DNA from: Levilactobacillus huananensis
GTDB lineage: Bacteria > Bacillota > Bacilli > Lactobacillales > Lactobacillaceae
Assembly (NCBI RefSeq): GCF_003946145.1
Contig: NZ_RHOC01000012.1
Coordinates: 1-56,323 of the forward strand
Direction of reading: 5' to 3'
Length of the DNA: 56,323 nt
The stretch's first letter is position 1; every line of letters starts with the position of its first letter. Under the pieces are notes generated by a model. That model was not told where the DNA came from. It did no database searches and saw only the letters and a program-made list of their open reading frames with translations. This document shows, piece by piece, positions 49,025 to 56,323 of the stretch. Position numbers and translations under genes: made by a program.

Positions 49025-49480
49025 ATGAATAGTCAAGATATCCATCAAATTAGAGCATTCGATCGTTTCTACACCCAAACCCTGCACCTCACCGATAAAT
49101 ATCACCTACAAACTACCCTGACATTAGTTGAAGCCCGTCTTCTGCTGGAGATCGGCGAAAATGGCCGTGATACCGCCATCCAATTAGTTCAAGAACTTCG
49201 GTTGGACAAGGGGTATCTCAGTCGGCTCATCACTCGTCTGGAAACCAATGGACTTCTCCAACGGACCCCCGACGAGCGCGACAAGCGGGCCAAAGTCCTT
49301 TCACTTACTGCCGCTGGTCGTGACCAGCTGGCCCTTATTAATCGGCGAGCAGACGATCAAATTCGCCGCCTCTTCGTTGATCTGACACCAGAAGAAACAC
49401 AGCGGGTCATCGCCGCCATGCAGGTCATCGAAACCCACGTGGCCGTTGACCCACAACTCAAAACACCCAACCAGCAATAA
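49025..49480 (+). CDS. MarR family regulator of the divergent exporter
   Basis: A 151-residue MarR protein: winged helix DTAIQLVQELRLDKGYLSRLITRLETNGLLQRTPDERDKRAKVLSLTAAG (about 47-96), dimerisation helices at both ends. Start at 49025 follows GAAGGAGC; the longer frame to 48956 begins within the operator. It most likely represses both itself and the DHA2 exporter. No cysteine is present, so a ligand-binding rather than thiol-oxidation signal is expected. Confidence 0.93.
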   Translation: MNSQDIHQIRAFDRFYTQTLHLTDKYHLQTTLTLVEARLLLEIGENGRDTAIQLVQELRLDKGYLSRLITRLETNGLLQRTPDERDKRAKVLSLTAAGRDQLALINRRADDQIRRLFVDLTPEETQRVIAAMQVIETHVAVDPQLKTPNQQ

Positions 49481-49500
49481 CAACTGGTTGGGTGTTTTTT
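49460..49500 (+). terminator. Terminator overlapping the MarR stop codon
   Basis: A 15-pair stem (AAAACACCCAACCAG and complement) whose loop contains the TAA stop, followed by T residues. It also serves the convergent NCS2 gene. Confidence 0.9.
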
Positions 49501-49514
49501 AGTCGCTAATTATG

Positions 49515-50972
49515 TTAAACGAAAGCTAATACGGCAAAATTAATCACGAACAGCACCGAGACAATCCAAATCAATGGATGTACCTCGCGGCCCTTGCCAG
49601 CAACAGTCTTGACAATGCAGTAGAAGATAAAACCAGCGGCGATGCCGTAGGTAATGTTGTAGGCGAAAGCCATGATGAAGGACGTCATAAACGCCGGAAT
49701 AGCCTCGTCCAGATCGTGCCATGGAATCTGACTGAACGAACTCATCATCATAATTCCCACTAGAATCAAGGAAGGCGCAATCGCGGCCGTAGGAATAATC
49801 GACAACAGTGGTGATGCCAAGGCGCTCAGAGCAAAGAGCACGGCAACGACCACACTGGTCAAGCCAGTCCGACCACCGGCACCAATTCCGGCAGAGCTTT
49901 CGACGTATGTGGTCAGATTAGAAGTTCCGAAGATGGAGCCGACCCCCGTTGCGATGGAATCAGCAAACAAGGCCTTATCCAATTTGGATTTAAATCCCGG
50001 TTCCTGCTCTAAGGCTAATTCCTTTTCCCCAGCGAAGATGCCAGTTTGCCGCCCAGTTCCAATAAAGGTTCCCAACGAATCAAAGGTATCCGAGAGGCTG
50101 AACGACAAGATCGTCATTAGGACCAAGATAATTCGGTTATGTTCGGAGAAAAGTGAGCCCATCCCTTGTGCAGAAAAGGCAGCCAGGAAGGTTGTTTCTA
50201 ACTGATGAACGGAGGCACCAATCGAATAGTCACTTGCTAAATGCAGGTTGGTAACCCCCATGGGAATCCCAATAATTGTGGTAACCAAAATCCCAATCAG
50301 TAATGCGCCAGGAATCTTACGAACTTTCAAGATAACCGTGACAACCAAACCAATCAAGGCTAACACCAAAGCCGGTGAGTTGAATACAGTCAAGGCTGGT
50401 GTAATTCCCCCACCAGTCATAACCGTTCCGATCCCGTGCTTAAATGTTTCCTGGGTTGCATTAAAGGCTTTGCCGTTCACCGACAGAATGTTACCGGCGC
50501 TACTCGTAAATTCCAGAAAGTTGGCATTTTTTAAACCAACGTAGGCGATGAAGGCCCCAATACCGCCACTAATCGCGAGCTGTAGGTTCATGGGAATAGC
50601 AGAAATTAACATTTTACGAATCTTGGTTGCCGTGATAATGATATTAATAATGCCACAGAAGAAAACCAGGGCCAGCGCCTCTTGCCAACTAAAACCCAGT
50701 CCCAAGACAACGGTATACGTGAAGAAGGCATTTAGACCCATCCCCGGTGCCAAGGCGTACGGCACGTTAGCGAAGAGCCCCATCACCAAAGTGCCAGCTA
50801 CAGAAGCGATGATAGTCGCTAAGAAAACGGCCTGTTGGGGCATTCCGGTCTGTCCTAAAATTTGTGGATTGACGAAAAGAATGTACGACATGGCGAAGAA
50901 GGTGGTGATTCCAGCACCAATTTCGGTACCCACGGTGGTTCCTGATTCCTTTAGCTTAAAAAAGCGATCCAC
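49515..50972 (-). CDS. NCS2 family purine permease (AzgA/PbuG-like)
   Basis: A 485-residue permease with about 14 helices. The N-terminus (FFKLKESGTTVGTEIGAGITTF), ALAPGMGLNAFFTYTVVLGLG and the DTFDSLGTFIGTGRQ stretch place it in the AzgA/PbuG branch, which imports hypoxanthine, guanine or adenine with protons. Start is GTG at 50972, 7 bases after AGGAGGG. A PurBox-like element lies in the leader (50992-51004); no purine riboswitch is recognisable. Confidence 0.92.
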   Translation of the reverse strand: MDRFFKLKESGTTVGTEIGAGITTFFAMSYILFVNPQILGQTGMPQQAVFLATIIASVAGTLVMGLFANVPYALAPGMGLNAFFTYTVVLGLGFSWQEALALVFFCGIINIIITATKIRKMLISAIPMNLQLAISGGIGAFIAYVGLKNANFLEFTSSAGNILSVNGKAFNATQETFKHGIGTVMTGGGITPALTVFNSPALVLALIGLVVTVILKVRKIPGALLIGILVTTIIGIPMGVTNLHLASDYSIGASVHQLETTFLAAFSAQGMGSLFSEHNRIILVLMTILSFSLSDTFDSLGTFIGTGRQTGIFAGEKELALEQEPGFKSKLDKALFADSIATGVGSIFGTSNLTTYVESSAGIGAGGRTGLTSVVVAVLFALSALASPLLSIIPTAAIAPSLILVGIMMMSSFSQIPWHDLDEAIPAFMTSFIMAFAYNITYGIAAGFIFYCIVKTVAGKGREVHPLIWIVSVLFVINFAVLAFV

Positions 50973-50991
50973 GGTTAAGCCCTCCTATTCA

Positions 50992-51004
50992 AAATACGAA
51001 CATT
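50992..51004 (+). promoter_or_regulatory. PurBox-like element upstream of the purine permease
   Basis: AAATACGAACATT matches the lactic-bacterial PurR box AWWWCCGAACWWT at 12 of 13 positions, but it lies only 20 bases from the start codon, closer than usual. A weaker copy containing CGAACAT occurs near 51089. Confidence 0.4.
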
Positions 51005-51474
51005 ACAAGTCTTTCAATGATTGAATGTTAACTGATTCAACATGACTATAACAGATCATCACTCAAAATAAAAGAATTAAGGGAATAGGCGAACATCAGA
51101 AATGCTGTACTATTATATGAAAGAACCAAATTTAATTTTCCTGATACGCACCATTACCAATCAGGTTTACCTTTTGCGACGGTTCGTTAACCAATTGAAC
51201 AATGTTTCATTATCAATTTTCTAATGGCAAGTCGGGCCTCAGTTAAAAAAACAGTCGTCAGATGATCAACGGCTGAAATTACTCTTATTCGGTACTCATG
51301 TCCGACAATTGTTTCAACTTTCAGTTAGATCCCAGTCTGCGTGCAGCTTCATCAAAACGTTTACATAATTAAATAAATCCAATCTTTACATGATCTATAT
51401 GCCTTTTTTGCGAGCGATTTACATGAGTCATCTAATATACACCTCGTAACTATAAGAGAAGGAGTGTTGATTTG
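51005..51474. promoter_or_regulatory. Long leader of the ABC importer operon with cre-like and TTTACA elements
   Basis: No gene was seen in this stretch of roughly 470 bases. Near its right end, ATCAAAACGTTTACA (51351-51365) is one mismatch from the CcpA cre consensus. TTTACA occurs at 51360, 51385 and 51418, resembling halves of PhoP boxes but without the regular 11-base spacing. A -10-like TAATAT lies at 51433-51438. The real control cannot be decided from sequence. Confidence 0.4.
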
Positions 51475-52557
51475 ATGTTTAACAAACGTAATTTGGTGAT
51501 TGCGGCTGCGGCCCTCACGATGGTTTCAACTCTAGCAGGATGTTCAACCAAGAAAGCTGAAGGGACTTCCAACGACTGGAAGACCATCGAAAAACAAGCC
51601 AAAAAGGAAGGCAAGATTGCTTCCGTAGGGATGCCTGACACCTGGGCCAACTGGATTGGCAGCTGGCAAGACATTAAGTCCAAGTATGGCATTTCTCATA
51701 CTGATACTGACATGTCCAGTGCGCAAGAACTTCAGAAGTTCAAGCGTGCCAAGTCAAGCGACTCTCCTGATATTGGTGATATTGGCCTGAATGTTGCACC
51801 GACGGCCGTTCAACAAAAGTTGGTCACGGCTTACAAAACAAAATACTGGAATGAAATTCCCGGCTGGGCCAAGGACAAGCAAGGTTACTACTCTGCTGGT
51901 TACTCGGGCTCAATGGTTTTCATTACCGACACCAAGAACGTTAAAGCTGCAGATGCACCTAAATCCTGGGCTGACTTAGCAAACGGCAAGTACAAGGTGT
52001 CCTTTGGTGACGTTGCCAGTGCTGCCCAAGCGCAATATGCCGTTCTGACTGCTGCCTATGCTAACGGTGGAAGCGAAAGCAACATCGAGCCAGGTCTGAA
52101 GTACTTTGCTAAGATGCACAAGCAGAAGCGGATCTCTACGGTTGATGCCACTGTTCAAAACCTTCAAAAGGGTGAAATTCAAGTTTCAATCATGTGGGAC
52201 TTCAACGCCCTGAACTATGCTCATCAAATTGACGCTAAGCGTTACAAGATCACCGTGCCAACCGATGGTACTGTAACCAGTGGTTACACCGAAATCATTA
52301 ATAAGAACGCCGCTCATCCCAACGCCGCTAAATTGGCTCGTGACTTTATCCTTTCCGACCAAGGTCAAATCAACTTGGCAAAGGGGTACGCTCGTCCCAT
52401 CCGTAGCAGTGTGAAATTACCAGCAGACGTCAAGAAAAAGTTACTGCCACAAAGTGACTACAAGAAGGTTTTCCACGTAAAGAGTAACGACGTCTGGAAC
52501 AAGGCAACCCTCAAATTAGGTCAACAGTGGCAAAGTGAAGTTCTTGGAGCGAAGTAA
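51475..52557 (+). CDS. ABC importer substrate-binding lipoprotein
   Basis: A 360-residue lipoprotein. The signal ends in the lipobox LAGC, with Cys at residue 22. The mature part has the type II binding-protein fold of the iron/polyamine/phosphonate group (NDWKTIEKQAKKEGKIASVGMPD, YSGSMVFITDTKNV, AAHPNAAKLARDFILSDQGQ). With the downstream phosphoesterase genes, a phosphorylated organic compound or phosphonate is the favoured substrate (inference). Start at ATG 51475; TTG at 51472 is closer to the GAAGGAG site and cannot be excluded. Confidence 0.88.
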   Translation: MFNKRNLVIAAAALTMVSTLAGCSTKKAEGTSNDWKTIEKQAKKEGKIASVGMPDTWANWIGSWQDIKSKYGISHTDTDMSSAQELQKFKRAKSSDSPDIGDIGLNVAPTAVQQKLVTAYKTKYWNEIPGWAKDKQGYYSAGYSGSMVFITDTKNVKAADAPKSWADLANGKYKVSFGDVASAAQAQYAVLTAAYANGGSESNIEPGLKYFAKMHKQKRISTVDATVQNLQKGEIQVSIMWDFNALNYAHQIDAKRYKITVPTDGTVTSGYTEIINKNAAHPNAAKLARDFILSDQGQINLAKGYARPIRSSVKLPADVKKKLLPQSDYKKVFHVKSNDVWNKATLKLGQQWQSEVLGAK

Positions 52558-52562
52558 GCCAC

Positions 52563-53387
52563 ATGAAAACGCGACTGAAAGTCTTCTTTCCGCTTGGCTT
52601 ACTGGTCATCTTAGTTCTCTTGCTGCCAATTACGGTCATGATTATTGCGAGTTTTCAATCTATCGACGGTGGCTTTAGTCTCGACAATTACCATCAAGTT
52701 CTCTCGAACCATTATTATATGGAGGCTATCCGAAACAGTCTGGGAATCTCTCTGATTACGTCGGGAATCTCACTAATAATCGTGATCATTGGCGCTTGGG
52801 CTCTAACCAAGCTTGCCCCTAAGACCAAGAATATTCTACTGTCACTATTCAACATGTCCTCTAGCTTTGCCGGTGTACCGCTGGCCTTCTCGTTAATTAT
52901 TCTGTTTGGAAATGCCGGAATCTGGCAAGCGCTGATGACAACCCTACACCTTCCCAGAACATTTGAAATCTACTCTCTGAGTGGGACGACGCTGGCCTAT
53001 ACATTCTTCGAAGTGCCACTGGGTATCATGTTTCTCTTCCCAGTTTTTGAGGAATTGAACCCCGAATGGAAAGAAATCTCTTCCGTATTGGGTGCCAAGC
53101 CGCTGTTTTTCTTCAAAAAAGTTATCTTCCCGGTCATCTTGCCCAATATTGTTGAAGTCTTTACCTTACTCTTCGCCAACGCCATGGGAACTTATGAAAC
53201 AACCTTCGCCTTGACTGGGAACAGTATCGTCACGATTCCAACCTTAATCGGAACACTGATTGATGGTGGATTGACGGCAAACATTCCGATGGCTTGTACT
53301 TTTGCCACATTGTTTGCTCTGGTCATGACAACTATCGTCTGGTTAGGTAACCGCGTAACTCGTAGTAAGCGGGAGGTGAAAGCCTAA
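52563..53387 (+). CDS. ABC importer permease 1
   Basis: A 274-residue inner-membrane protein with six helices and the EAA loop around EEISSVLGAKPLFFFKKVIFPVILPNI (about 178-205). It belongs to the polyamine/iron/phosphonate importer class. It starts 5 bases after the binding-protein stop and overlaps the second permease by one base. Confidence 0.92.
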   Translation: MKTRLKVFFPLGLLVILVLLLPITVMIIASFQSIDGGFSLDNYHQVLSNHYYMEAIRNSLGISLITSGISLIIVIIGAWALTKLAPKTKNILLSLFNMSSSFAGVPLAFSLIILFGNAGIWQALMTTLHLPRTFEIYSLSGTTLAYTFFEVPLGIMFLFPVFEELNPEWKEISSVLGAKPLFFFKKVIFPVILPNIVEVFTLLFANAMGTYETTFALTGNSIVTIPTLIGTLIDGGLTANIPMACTFATLFALVMTTIVWLGNRVTRSKREVKA

Positions 53388-54202
53388 TGAGTCACAAAGC
53401 TAGTAACCGCGTTGCTCGTGCGATCATTACCTTTCTGTTCGTCTATCTTGCCACACCAATTGCTGTCACGATGCTTTACTCGGTTTCAACCTCCTGGGTC
53501 AAGACTATTTTACCTAAAGGGCTGACGCTGAAATGGTATGGCCAGTTGGTCACTAATTCAGATTTCATGTCGGCCTTGGTGCGGTCGTTTGCTCTCGGGT
53601 TCCTAACAACCGTGATTGCCATGGCCTGCTTTCTACCCGTTGTCTTCTATGCCAACGTCTACAACCCCAAAGTAAAGTCTCACCTTCGCTTCATCACGGT
53701 GCTTCCGTTTACGATTCCTGGGATCATTCTGGTAACAGGGCTGATTCAACTCTATGCTGACCTGCCAATTCCTAAGTTACTCATCTTGGTTTTGGCTATC
53801 TCATTGTTGAGTCTCCCCCTTACCTACCAGGCACTAGACAACGCCTTCATTGGCCGTGACTTCCGGGCCATGTTTGAACAGGCTCTCGTCTTGGGTGACT
53901 CACCCTTTAAAGCCTTCATCAAGGTCATCATCCCCAACATTCGTGCTGGCGTCCTGGTCGCCATGCTACTGACCTTCACCAGTGCATTCGGGGAATATGT
54001 CCTGACGAACATTCTGCTCGGAGGAAACTTTGAAACACTCAAGATCTACATGTACCGGTTGATGCAAAGTAACGGTCAAGCCAGCAGCGTGCTGACAACG
54101 ATCTACTTCATCTTTCTTGCATTCATCTCACTGATCTTGATCCTCATCATGCAACACTACTCGGCACCACACAAATCCACCAAGGAGGGCGCAAAGAAAT
54201 AA
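53387..54202 (+). CDS. ABC importer permease 2
   Basis: A 271-residue partner permease, six helices, with the EAA loop MFEQALVLGDSPFKAFIKVIIPNIRAG (about 163-190). Its ATG overlaps the first permease stop (TAATG) and its own stop overlaps the ATPase start in the same manner, so translation is coupled. Confidence 0.92.
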   Translation: MSHKASNRVARAIITFLFVYLATPIAVTMLYSVSTSWVKTILPKGLTLKWYGQLVTNSDFMSALVRSFALGFLTTVIAMACFLPVVFYANVYNPKVKSHLRFITVLPFTIPGIILVTGLIQLYADLPIPKLLILVLAISLLSLPLTYQALDNAFIGRDFRAMFEQALVLGDSPFKAFIKVIIPNIRAGVLVAMLLTFTSAFGEYVLTNILLGGNFETLKIYMYRLMQSNGQASSVLTTIYFIFLAFISLILILIMQHYSAPHKSTKEGAKK

Positions 54203-55239
54203 TGCAGTCAGACTTCTTACAGATTCAAGGCTTAGGGATTACCCTTTCCGGCAACAACATCATCAAGGACATGTCCTTCAAGGTGCGCCGAAACACCCTG
54301 ACAACCTTTCTCGGACCCAGTGGGAGCGGAAAAACGACCGTTCTACGTGCCATTGCCGGACTCAACACCGAAGTGAGTGGCAAAATTTTACTAGATGGCG
54401 AAGAAATTCAAAGTCGTTCCGCCAATCAACGAAATATCGGCATGGTTTTTCAATCCTATGCCCTCTTCCCCAACATGTCTATCTTCGACAATGTGGCCTA
54501 TGGGCTACGTGTGCAAAAGAAAAGTAATGACGTCATCAACAAGGAAGTCATGGCGATGCTTCAAACGGTCAGCCTGACCAACAAAAAAGACGCTTACCCA
54601 GACCAACTCTCTGGCGGTCAGAAACAACGAGTAGCCATTGCGCGAGCTATGGTCCTCAAACCAAAGCTTCTGCTGCTAGACGAGCCACTGAGTGCCCTGG
54701 ATGCTAAGATTCGCGTTAGCCTGCGAGAACAGATTCGTGAGTATCAACAAAAGCTTGGCATCACCATGCTCTTCGTCACGCATGATCAAGGAGAAGCCAT
54801 GGCAATCTCCGATGACATCGTGGTTATGAACGAAGGTAAAGTTCAGCAACAAGGCTCACCAATGGCTATCTATGCCCAACCGGAGAATGTCTTCATGGCA
54901 CAGTTCATTGGGAATCACAACCTCCTGACGGGCACGCAGCTTCAACAGTTAGGGTTGACGACGGCCGCTGGCCAAGCACTCCTTGCCGACATACATTACG
55001 TTGTTCGTCCGGAGCTTTTCTCCCCGGAAGCAACACCTGAAGCCATAGCCATTTCTGGGGAGATCACAACTTGTAGCATGCTAGGTGATCGGGTACAGTA
55101 TCACTTCATGAGTGATGCGAAGTTGCCACTCAAGGTTGAACTATTGAATCACTCGGAACCGCTGAAAATTGGCGTTCCGCTCACGCTCTATCTTGAACCA
55201 GCTGCCATTCATCCAGTAGGTCCCGCCAATGCTGAGTAA
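54202..55239 (+). CDS. ABC importer ATP-binding protein
   Basis: A 345-residue ATPase: Walker A GPSGSGKTT (38-46), Q-loop VFQSYALFPNM, signature LSGGQKQRVAIARAMV, Walker B LLLLDEPLSALD, switch His in FVTHDQGEA. The C-terminal 110 residues form a TOBE-like regulatory domain (YVVRPELFSPEATP), typical of polyamine/iron/phosphonate importers. The PHP gene overlaps its end by 11 bases. Confidence 0.94.
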   Translation: MQSDFLQIQGLGITLSGNNIIKDMSFKVRRNTLTTFLGPSGSGKTTVLRAIAGLNTEVSGKILLDGEEIQSRSANQRNIGMVFQSYALFPNMSIFDNVAYGLRVQKKSNDVINKEVMAMLQTVSLTNKKDAYPDQLSGGQKQRVAIARAMVLKPKLLLLDEPLSALDAKIRVSLREQIREYQQKLGITMLFVTHDQGEAMAISDDIVVMNEGKVQQQGSPMAIYAQPENVFMAQFIGNHNLLTGTQLQQLGLTTAAGQALLADIHYVVRPELFSPEATPEAIAISGEITTCSMLGDRVQYHFMSDAKLPLKVELLNHSEPLKIGVPLTLYLEPAAIHPVGPANAE

Positions 55240-56101
55240 AACGAGCCTTGGCGCTATCGACCGTCACACCTGGAGCGGCCATAACCACACGGAGTTTTGC
55301 CCCCACGGTTCCGGTGAGGACGTCGAGGCTTTCATCCGTCAGGCCATCCTAAGTGGCTTCAAAACCTACTCCATCACGGAACATTTTCCCTTGCCACCGG
55401 CTTTTTACGACAGGCCAGTGGGGTCACGACATGCTGTCTACACCGCTTCATTTGGGTTGATTGAGCTACCTGCTTATCTGGAAAAGATGGCACGACTCAA
55501 ATATAAGTACCGTGACCAGATTCGAATTCTCATTGGCTTCGAGGTCGATTTCTTTCCTGAATACGCAGACTGGACGGCCGCCCAATTGGCTCACTACGGC
55601 GATCAGATTGATGACGCTCTGCTCTCCGTGCACTTCTTACCAACGAAGACGGGTTTACGAGCCATTGATGATACGGCGGCTGACTTTAAGGATGGCGTGG
55701 TAGCGGCTTATGGGTCTCCCCTGACAGTTGCTAATGCCTACCTTGAACGCGTCCAAGCGGCTGTCGACTGGGAAACCCCCAACAAGCCAGCGCGTTACGG
55801 ACATATCATGCTATACCGCAAATGGCGCAACACCTTCCCCGCAATTACCGCTTGGGAAGACGCCACGACTCGGACACTGTTGACCCATATTCTAGATACG
55901 ATTGCCGACCATGGCGACCAACTAGACTGCAACATGGCTGGCCTCTTCCGCCCAACCCAAACGGAGTTCACGCCCACCTTACCCTGGATTCAGGCTGCAC
56001 AACAGCGCCAAATTCCGTTAGTCTTCGGGGCCGATGCTCACAGTGTCACCGCTGTCGATCAAGGATACAACACATACCTTGAAAATCACTTTGATGCTTA
56101 G
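55229..56101 (+). CDS. PHP-domain phosphatase (histidinol-phosphatase-like)
   Basis: A 290-residue PHP phosphoesterase: GHNHTEFCPHGSGEDVEAFIRQA (about 17-39), SITEHFPLP, GFEVDFFPEY, a LLSVHFLP segment and the closing GADAHS. Together these supply the trinuclear metal site. The family is often named histidinol-phosphatase, but there is no histidine operon here; placed after an ABC importer it more probably dephosphorylates the imported compound (inference). Its ATG overlaps the ATPase gene. Confidence 0.88.
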   Translation: MLSKTSLGAIDRHTWSGHNHTEFCPHGSGEDVEAFIRQAILSGFKTYSITEHFPLPPAFYDRPVGSRHAVYTASFGLIELPAYLEKMARLKYKYRDQIRILIGFEVDFFPEYADWTAAQLAHYGDQIDDALLSVHFLPTKTGLRAIDDTAADFKDGVVAAYGSPLTVANAYLERVQAAVDWETPNKPARYGHIMLYRKWRNTFPAITAWEDATTRTLLTHILDTIADHGDQLDCNMAGLFRPTQTEFTPTLPWIQAAQQRQIPLVFGADAHSVTAVDQGYNTYLENHFDA

Positions 56102-56116
56102 AAAGGAGTTCATCTC

Positions 56117-56263
56117 ATGCGTCTCGAAACTACCGGTCAGAAGGCCTTTAAGATTTGTCAGTTAACGGATATTCACTTGGGTGACACGCCTCTCAATGCG
56201 GCCAGTCAGAAATCCCTAACGGCCATTGATAAGTTACTCCAAACCAAGGTTATGTCCGTATAA
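56117..56263 (+). pseudogene. Metallophosphoesterase gene, truncated by an insertion
   Basis: GAAAGGAG and ATG at 56117 open a frame that reads FKICQLTDIHLGDTPLNAAS, the first metal-binding motif (Asp-x-His) of a calcineurin-like phosphoesterase, then stops after only 48 codons at 56263. The family needs about 250 or more residues. From about 56250 the sequence changes character and looks like the left end of an insertion sequence. It was the sixth gene of the importer operon. Whether the rest lies beyond the IS cannot be seen. Confidence 0.75.
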
Positions 56264-56323
56264 TTGGTGTAAATTCTAAATAGGACTTTGTGAAATCTGA
56301 AAGGAACTTCATTATGCCAAAAG
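56251..56323 (+). mobile_element. Left end of a probable insertion sequence (partial)
   Basis: Starting near TATGTCCGTATAATTGG, this stretch breaks the phosphoesterase frame. It ends with a GAAAGGA ribosome site and ATGCCAAAAG at 56314, the likely start of a transposase. The terminal sequence resembles lactobacillar IS256-type ends as I remember them; the family is uncertain. The window stops inside it, as assemblies often do at repeats. Confidence 0.6.

Noticed and set aside
50973-51060. Purine riboswitch in the leader of the NCS2 purine permease
   Set aside because: The conserved aptamer core (GTTTCTACC and the P1 halves) is not present on the minus strand.
51360-51423. Classical PhoP box
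   Set aside because: Three TTTACA hexamers are present but at 25- and 33-base spacings, not the 11-base tandem pattern, and the first overlaps a cre-like site. It is kept only as a possibility.

Overview
The window looks like a chromosomal contig from a heterofermentative-type lactobacillus (family Lactobacillaceae; a Levilactobacillus-, Secundilactobacillus- or Lactiplantibacillus-like genome). The grounds are the strong AGGAGG ribosome sites, C-ending codons, a KxYKxGKxW-type signal, LPQTG anchors, a subtype-B tannase, a choloylglycine-hydrolase family enzyme and a lactobacillar GH25 lysozyme. The genus is inference. The right edge runs into what looks like an insertion sequence, so the window may end at an assembly break.

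Layout. 1-7.0 kb: a GNAT/choloylglycine-hydrolase pair, then a DNA-repair operon tag-sbcD-sbcC (minus strand) with a LexA (SOS) box on its promoter. 7.1-17.6 kb: an extracellular block with a matrixin-like zinc protease, a GH25 lysozyme, a GH8 glucanase, a KxYKxGKxW/LRR/LPQTG adhesin and a three-repeat SpaA/Cna-B LPQTG adhesin. It is interrupted by a MerR-cupin-carboxymuconolactone decarboxylase operon and a TetR regulator. 17.9-24.2 kb: an aldo-keto reductase, two tandem MFS exporters and an ABC-2 exporter-TetR operon with a visible operator. 24.2-25.2 kb: a secreted ADP-ribosyltransferase-like protein.

25.4-31.8 kb: a glutamine amidotransferase, a peptide-deformylase-like protein with an acetyltransferase, and a thioredoxin whose promoter spacer holds a CsoR/CstR-type palindrome. 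Then come a tannase and a divergent APC permease, with an inverted repeat and a CcpA-type cre site between them. 32-34.7 kb: a divergent type II restriction-modification pair. 34.9-38.9 kb: an aquaporin-family channel, pyroglutamyl peptidase, an HxlR-like regulator and a secreted PAP2 phosphatase carrying an autotransporter-type beta-strand repeat. 39-44.7 kb: a MarR-ABC exporter operon, an orphan Phd/YefM-like antitoxin, a VOC protein, a candidate small RNA and a YtrA-type GntR-ABC operon. 44.7-51 kb: a TauE-like exporter, a glutathione peroxidase, a DHA2 exporter and MarR pair with overlapping divergent promoters, and an NCS2 purine permease. 51.5-56.3 kb: an ABC importer with two phosphoesterase-type genes, the last one truncated at the IS-like edge.

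The window is rich in regulator-target pairs whose operators can be read directly (LexA, MerR, TetR, YtrA, MarR, CsoR/CstR-like, CcpA). The most unusual items are the secreted ADP-ribosyltransferase-like protein, the operator-in-spacer thioredoxin promoter, the free-standing structured RNA candidate at 42.6 kb, the SOS-controlled tag-sbcDC operon and the interrupted phosphoesterase. No rRNA, tRNA or CRISPR array was seen.
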